From positions 1-7,897 of the forward strand of contig JACRHO010000024.1 in the NCBI GenBank assembly GCA_016212045.1: a DNA stretch of 7,897 nucleotides, written 5' to 3'. The stretch is from Candidatus Omnitrophota bacterium. GTDB lineage: Bacteria > Omnitrophota > Gorgyraeia > Gygaellales > Profunditerraquicolaceae. The notes under the pieces were generated by a model. That model was not told where the DNA came from, made no database searches, and worked only from the letters and a program-made list of their open reading frames with translations. Shown here in pieces: positions 4,667 through 7,897 of this stretch (position 1 is the stretch's first letter; every line of letters starts with the position of its first letter). The position numbers and the translations under genes were made by a program.

Positions 4667-5992
4667 ATGACTAAGAAAGAGTTAGAATTTATATTACAAG
4701 AAGGCGAAGGCCTTAAGATAGAATTTAGAGAAGGCATAGGCGGCGTAGATAAGGATATGGTTGCTTTTGCGAATGCCGAAGGTGGAAGGATATTCATCGG
4801 CATAGACGATGCCAAAACGATAAAAGGCGTTAAGTTTACCAATAGATTCAAAGCGCAGATTAATGATATTGCTAAAAATTGCGATCCTTCTGTGAAAGTA
4901 GAGATTAGCCGCTTTGAAGATGTTGTAATTGTTGATGTTCCAGCATCCGAAGATAAGCCGCACAAATGTTCCAGCGGATTTTATTTAAGAGAAGACAGCG
5001 TTTCACAAAAAATGAGCAGGGATGAGCTGGTAGATTTTATTTTTGATCAAGGCCGCAAAAAATTTGATTCTCTAATTTGCCATAAATTTAACCCGAAGGA
5101 TTTGGATAAGGATTTTCTTAAGAATTACCTGAAGATGGCCGGGATTACCACTAAGGCATCTGTCAACGAGACATTGTTTAATTTGGGGGTTTTTGAAAAC
5201 AACAAGATTAATAATGCCGGAGTATTATTTTTTAGCAAATTCCCCAAGAGATATTTTATACATGCCTACATTACCTGTGCCAGATATTTGGGGATAGATA
5301 AGGTAGAAGTGCTTGATCGGGCTGATTTTGAGGGGAATGCGGTTTCCCAAATTGACGAAGCGATAAAATTTATCAGGAGGAACACAAGGCTTTCCTACAA
5401 AATCAAGGATATTAAGAGGGAAGAGATACCGGAGTATCCGATAGAGGCCCTTCGCGAGGCCGTAGTAAATGCGGTTATGCACCGTGATTATTTTGAGACC
5501 GGCGCAAATGTCCAGGTGGATATTTTTGATGACAGGATTGAGATATCCAATATAGGTGCTTTGATAAAACCATTAACCAAGGAAAAATTAGGCACAATCG
5601 CCGTCAGAAGGAATCCTTTAATCGCTGATTTATTTCACAGGATCGGTTATGTTGAAAAAATGGGGACAGGTTTAAGGCGGATAAAGGAAGAGTGTAAGAA
5701 GTACGGGACAGAATTAGATATAGAAACTAACGGTTATTTTATTATTACATTTAAACCCGCAGTTTTAACTGGTATCCAGAAAAGTTCCCAGAAAAGTTCC
5801 CAGAAAAGTTCCCAGAAAATTTTGGATTTGGTTTCCCAAAACACGAAAATAACTATAGAAGAAATAGCTAATATGCTGAAGATTAGCGATAGGGCCGTTA
5901 AGAAGAATATTCAGAGACTCAAAATAGACGGTTTATTAAAAAGAATAGGCCCGGATAAAGGCGGACATTGGAAGGTTATATATGGAAAATAG
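4667..5992 (+). CDS. AlbA_2 (Schlafen-type) domain protein with ATPase-like domain and winged helix
   Basis: A 441-residue cytoplasmic protein of the COG2865 type, often annotated as putative transcriptional regulator or ATP-binding protein. Domain order: AlbA_2/Schlafen nucleic-acid domain (about 10-120, with EGEGLKIEFREG, MVAFANAEGGRIFIGIDD and GFYLREDSVSQKMSRDEL), a middle region, then an HATPase_c_4-like domain with ALREAVVNAVMHRDY (261-275), IEISNIG (291-297) and GYVEKMGTGLRRI (327-339), and a winged helix (about 385-441, ITIEEIANMLKISDRAVKKNIQRL). The linker 371-384 is built of QKSS repeats from a 12-base tandem repeat. Length is normal for the family. Roles in regulation or phage defence have been proposed for relatives; none follows from the sequence. 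The ATG at 4667 has only a weak AGG ahead. It stands alone between two nucleotidyltransferase modules. Confidence 0.9.
   Translation: MTKKELEFILQEGEGLKIEFREGIGGVDKDMVAFANAEGGRIFIGIDDAKTIKGVKFTNRFKAQINDIAKNCDPSVKVEISRFEDVVIVDVPASEDKPHKCSSGFYLREDSVSQKMSRDELVDFIFDQGRKKFDSLICHKFNPKDLDKDFLKNYLKMAGITTKASVNETLFNLGVFENNKINNAGVLFFSKFPKRYFIHAYITCARYLGIDKVEVLDRADFEGNAVSQIDEAIKFIRRNTRLSYKIKDIKREEIPEYPIEALREAVVNAVMHRDYFETGANVQVDIFDDRIEISNIGALIKPLTKEKLGTIAVRRNPLIADLFHRIGYVEKMGTGLRRIKEECKKYGTELDIETNGYFIITFKPAVLTGIQKSSQKSSQKSSQKILDLVSQNTKITIEEIANMLKISDRAVKKNIQRLKIDGLLKRIGPDKGGHWKVIYGK
5776..5819 (+). repeat. 12-bp in-frame tandem repeat
   Basis: The unit CCAGAAAAGTTC is repeated perfectly three times (5776-5811) plus eight bases of a fourth. 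It encodes the QKSS linker between the ATPase-like domain and the winged helix of the AlbA_2 protein. A unit gain or loss would add or remove four residues without breaking the frame. Similar low-complexity linkers are common at this point of the family. Confidence 0.9.
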
Positions 5993-6041
5993 AAACGGTC
6001 ACTATTTTGTTAGCATTGATGGCCTTGTGGGGAAGGCCTAA
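5982..6041 (+). other. 19-codon ORF, possible gene remnant
   Basis: ATG 5982 overlaps the end of the AlbA_2 gene by 11 bases and reads MENRNGHYFVSIDGLVGKA before TAA. YFVSIDGLVGK faintly recalls the P-loop start of thymidylate-kinase-like enzymes, where SIDG is followed by GxGKT. It may be a truncated remnant or chance. It ends in a small hairpin, GGCCTT (6021-6026) with AAGGCC (6033-6038), followed by TAAAAA and so not a good terminator. Confidence 0.2.
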
Positions 6042-6056
6042 AAAGTGAGGCAATGA

Positions 6057-6359
6057 ATGTCACCACAGCAAAAAGTAATTAAAGTTTTACGCAGGGAGAT
6101 TCCTTATTTAAAGGAGAATTATGGTGTGAAAAAAATAGCGCTGTTTGGCTCGGTTGTTAAGGGTAAATATACTAAATCTAGCGATATCGATATGGTAGTG
6201 GAGTTCGAGAAGCCCATCGGCCTTAGATTTATGGATTTGGCAGAATACCTTGAGAAAAGATTAGGCAGGAAGGCCGATATCTTGACTGCCGGCGGCATAA
6301 AAAGTATAAGAATTAAGAAGGTAGCCCAGAATATCAAAAGGAGCCTGCTTTATGTCTAA
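6057..6359 (+). CDS. mntA: MntA-type nucleotidyltransferase antitoxin
   Basis: A 100-residue minimal nucleotidyltransferase of the MntA family, the antitoxin of type VII MntA-HepT systems. Characterised members transfer AMP to a tyrosine of HepT and so silence its RNase activity. The diagnostic GSX10DXD motif is exact: Gly31-Ser32, then Asp43 and Asp45 (IALFGSVVKGKYTKSSDIDMVV). RKADIL gives the third carboxylate, Asp74. Length is typical. GTGAGG (6045-6050) lies six bases before the ATG, a good ribosome binding site; the other ATG at 6053 is out of frame. The gene overlaps hepT by 8 bases, antitoxin first, the standard order of the family. Intact active-site residues suggest a functional enzyme. 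It is the best-defined module of the accessory region. Confidence 0.92.
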   Translation: MSPQQKVIKVLRREIPYLKENYGVKKIALFGSVVKGKYTKSSDIDMVVEFEKPIGLRFMDLAEYLEKRLGRKADILTAGGIKSIRIKKVAQNIKRSLLYV

Positions 6360-6711
6360 AAGACAGGATTTTGAGTTGCTTTGCGACATAAAAGAAGCTA
6401 TCCAAAGGGTATCTACTTACATTGGTGAGTTAAGTTATGATGAATTCATTAAAGATGAGAAGACCCAAGACGCCGTAGTCCGGAGCTTAGAAATAATAGG
6501 GGAAGCGGCTAAAAATTTATCTGTAGAGCTAAAAAACAAACACCGTGATATTCCTTGGAAGGAGTTGGCGGGCCTAAGGGATAGGCTTATACATCAATAT
6601 TTTGGCGTAAATTTTGAAATTGTTTGGACTATCGTAAGACAGGAATTAGCAGGACTAACTAGAGAAATTGAAAAGATTTCAGTAGAAAATAATAAGAATA
6701 AAAGAAAGTAA
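6352..6711 (+). CDS. hepT: HepT-like HEPN ribonuclease toxin
   Basis: A 119-residue all-helical HEPN protein (formerly DUF86), the toxin partner of MntA. HEPN dimers form a composite RNase site from the RX4-6H motif; here LRDRLIHQYFGV gives Arg76 and His81. The following Tyr83 completes the RX4HXY form, whose tyrosine is the site AMPylated by MntA in studied pairs. SLEIIGEAAKNLS (45-57) is the usual family helix. The lysine-rich end (NNKNKRK) is probably disordered. Translation is coupled to mntA through an 8-base overlap. Both catalytic and modified residues are present, so the pair looks functional. Likely role is translation or cell-growth arrest upon phage infection or loss of the antitoxin; this is from family knowledge. 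Confidence 0.93.
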   Translation: MSKRQDFELLCDIKEAIQRVSTYIGELSYDEFIKDEKTQDAVVRSLEIIGEAAKNLSVELKNKHRDIPWKELAGLRDRLIHQYFGVNFEIVWTIVRQELAGLTREIEKISVENNKNKRK

Positions 6712-6741
6712 GATGCTAATGATGGGGGATATAGATATTTT

Positions 6742-6780
6742 AAACAAACAAACAAACAAACAAGCAAGCAAGCAAGCAAG
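6742..6780 (+). repeat. Four-base microsatellite (AAAC)5(AAGC)4
   Basis: Five perfect AAAC units (6742-6761) pass directly into four AAGC units and a partial fifth (6762-6780). The sharp change of unit suggests expansion of two neighbouring repeats or spread of one base change. It is non-coding as far as can be judged, between hepT and the porin gene, and its length could vary by slipped-strand mispairing. Confidence 0.92.
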
Positions 6781-6786
6781 GATAGT

Positions 6787-6798
6787 TGGCTTAAGCCA
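6787..6798. repeat. 12-bp perfect palindrome
   Basis: TGGCTTAAGCCA is a perfect palindrome, followed by CAA and six T residues (6802-6807). It could be an operator-like site for a dimeric regulator of the porin gene, or a weak terminator stem (TGGC/GCCA) for hepT. There is no second copy to support an operator. Confidence 0.35.
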
Positions 6799-6807
6799 CA
6801 ATTTTTT

Positions 6808-6856
6808 AACCCAAGTTTTGCCATCGCTTTTGGCAGGACTTGGGTTTTTTATTTTT
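6808..6856 (+). terminator. Terminator-like hairpin, possibly an attenuator of the porin gene
   Basis: The arms AACCCAAGT (6808-6816) and ACTTGGGTT (6838-6846) pair perfectly over nine bases. An inner TGCC/GGCA (6819-6822, 6832-6835) extends the stem. A T-rich tract (6845-6856) follows on the + strand, so it fits a Rho-independent terminator for the mntA-hepT transcript. It ends only about 14 bases before the porin start codon, leaving no room for a porin promoter after it. Either the porin transcript starts upstream and passes through the hairpin (attenuation), or the hairpin marks the mRNA 5' end. Confidence 0.75.
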
Positions 6857-6865
6857 AGGGAGGGG
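6857..6865 (+). promoter_or_regulatory. Strong ribosome binding site of the porin gene
   Basis: AGGGAGGGG ends four bases before ATG 6870, with the GGAGG core six bases away. It is the strongest Shine-Dalgarno sequence for an intact gene in the window and fixes the porin start. It lies immediately after the T tract of the hairpin, so folding of the leader could affect ribosome access. Confidence 0.8.
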
Positions 6866-6869
6866 ACTG

Positions 6870-7897
6870 ATGAAAAGAAAAGCAGGGATTTTGTTGGTTG
6901 TAGGAATAATAATTTTTAGTGGTCTTGCGAGTTTCTGTTATGCTGATGAGATTTCTGAATTAAAAGAACAGTTAAAGGCAATGCAGAAGCAGATGCAGGA
7001 ACAGGCAAAGACCGTAGAACAGATGCAAGCCAGAATTGAACAGCTGGAAGCTGAAAAAAAGGTCAAGATTGAGGCGCCAAAAGAAATGGCGGATAGGGTT
7101 AGAGCCTTAGAAGAAAAATTAGAAAAGAAGAAAGACCAATTGGGTATCTCTTGGAAAGATGGTCTTTATATTGCCTCCGAAGACAAGCAGTTTGATATGT
7201 CCATCGGCGGCAGGCTGCAGCTGGATTCGGCGTGGTTTGGCGAGGAGAGTAAATTAAGGGATAAGGTCGGCGCTGCCAAATCCAGGGACCAGGTCAGGCG
7301 GGCGCGGCTTCAGGCAAAAGGCACAATGTACGGCGATGGGATTTACAAATTTGAGTATGAGTTTGCCGGAGATACTGGAAACACCCGGATTCAGGATGCC
7401 TTTATCGGCTGGAAGAACATCCCTTATATAGGTATGCTGCGCGCTGGCCATATGTTTGAGCCAATGGGAATAGAGAACCTGACCTCAAATAGCTATCTTA
7501 CCTTTATGGAATACGGCCTTCCGTGTGCGCTGATGCCGGGAAGGAATCTCGGTTTACAGTCAAACTCTACATTTTTTGATGACGGCTTAACCTTGGCTTT
7601 GGGTGTATTCCGCGATACCGATGATTATGGAGCCGGGACTTCCAATAAATACAATTTTGGAACGCGCATTACCTCAACCCCTATTTATAAGAATAAAGGA
7701 GAAGAGTTTTTACATTTAGGCTTTTCTTACAGCCGCAGGGGGACAAACGGGACTCTGCAGTATCGCTCAAAACCGGAAAGCAATCTTGCGCCGTATTTCG
7801 TGGATACCGGAACGTTTAACGCCAAGAGCGCGAATCTTTTCGGTTTAGAAACAGCCTATATCCGCGGCCCTTTATCTTTTGAGGTAGAGTATGTAAG
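6870..7897 (+). CDS. Phosphate-selective porin O/P-like outer-membrane protein, 3' end outside window
   Basis: A secreted outer-membrane beta-barrel of the OprP/OprO family; 342 codons are visible and the gene runs off the window. Residues 1-25 form a Sec signal peptide (KRK, hydrophobic 6-20, cleavage likely after SFCYA). Residues about 27-92 are a charged, Gln/Glu/Lys-rich coiled coil with heptad-like spacing, expected to trimerise in the periplasm. The barrel starts about 93 (DGLYIASEDKQFDMSIGGRLQLD). Family features include RRARLQAKGTMYGDGIYKFEYEF, the AFIGW strand and the stretch HMFEPMGIENLTS to MPGRNLGL (194-229). Relatives pass phosphate, pyrophosphate or other anions; true specificity is unknown, as many such proteins are unselective. 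The start is fixed by a strong Shine-Dalgarno and the signal peptide. Cys23 does not fit a lipobox. Confidence 0.93.
   Translation, partial: MKRKAGILLVVGIIIFSGLASFCYADEISELKEQLKAMQKQMQEQAKTVEQMQARIEQLEAEKKVKIEAPKEMADRVRALEEKLEKKKDQLGISWKDGLYIASEDKQFDMSIGGRLQLDSAWFGEESKLRDKVGAAKSRDQVRRARLQAKGTMYGDGIYKFEYEFAGDTGNTRIQDAFIGWKNIPYIGMLRAGHMFEPMGIENLTSNSYLTFMEYGLPCALMPGRNLGLQSNSTFFDDGLTLALGVFRDTDDYGAGTSNKYNFGTRITSTPIYKNKGEEFLHLGFSYSRRGTNGTLQYRSKPESNLAPYFVDTGTFNAKSANLFGLETAYIRGPLSFEVEYV

Noticed and set aside
6808..6869. A known riboswitch class (GEMM, cobalamin, FMN) before the porin gene
   Set aside because: None of the conserved core sequences of these classes could be found; only a plain hairpin is visible.
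6713..6919. A 68-codon + strand ORF through the microsatellite, encoding KQTNKQASKQ
   Set aside because: It passes through repeat and terminator hairpin, ends out of frame inside the porin gene, and shows no family resemblance.

Overview
The window reads as chromosomal DNA of a Gram-negative (outer-membrane) bacterium of moderate-to-low GC. It has an outer-membrane porin, a bacterial riboflavin operon, a tRNA without an encoded CCA end, and clustered nucleotidyltransferase toxin-antitoxin-like genes. The style of the proteins and the junk-like intergenic repeats recall uncultured lineages such as Candidatus Omnitrophota. That placement is an impression; no marker in the window fixes the taxonomy. 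All convincing genes are on the + strand.

Left part (1-2337) is a tight core-metabolism operon. It holds the 3' part of a PHP-domain phosphoesterase, then ribD (bifunctional deaminase/reductase), then ribE (riboflavin synthase alpha subunit). Start and stop codons overlap by 4 and 8 bases. ribE ends early, just where the C-terminal trimerisation helix is expected, and no ribBA or ribH follows.

A well-formed promoter (TTGCCA-17-TATACT) then drives a tRNA-Pro(CGG) at 2409-2483. The tRNA marks the change from core genes to an accessory region.

Middle part (about 2490-6711) is a graveyard-plus-defence-like island. It carries chemotaxis debris: a frameshifted cheR 3' fragment at 2492-2772, a second diverged copy of the cheR tail at 3637-3672, and a probable methyl-accepting chemotaxis protein N-terminal stub at 4604-4659. 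Among the debris sit three separate nucleotidyltransferase modules. These are (i) a DUF6922-like protein with an AbiEii/AbiGii-type enzyme that seems internally shortened, (ii) an NTase of another subfamily followed by an unrecognised 57-residue small protein, and (iii) a clean MntA-HepT pair whose GSX10DXD and RX4HXY motifs are intact. Between (ii) and (iii) lie a 94-bp inverted-repeat element and an AlbA_2/Schlafen-type regulator with an ATPase-like domain and a 12-bp tandem repeat in its linker.

Right part (6712-7897) holds a four-base microsatellite, a strong terminator-like hairpin placed only 23 bases before the next start codon, and the 5' part of a phosphate-selective-porin (OprP/OprO-like) gene with signal peptide and coiled coil that runs off the window.

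The riboflavin genes act together in flavin synthesis. The accessory genes are best read as independent toxin-antitoxin or abortive-infection-type modules accumulated beside a tRNA gene in place of decayed chemotaxis genes. I do not see a single clearly new multi-gene system. The most promising unknowns are the NTase plus 57-residue protein pair and the way modules are joined at cheR tails.
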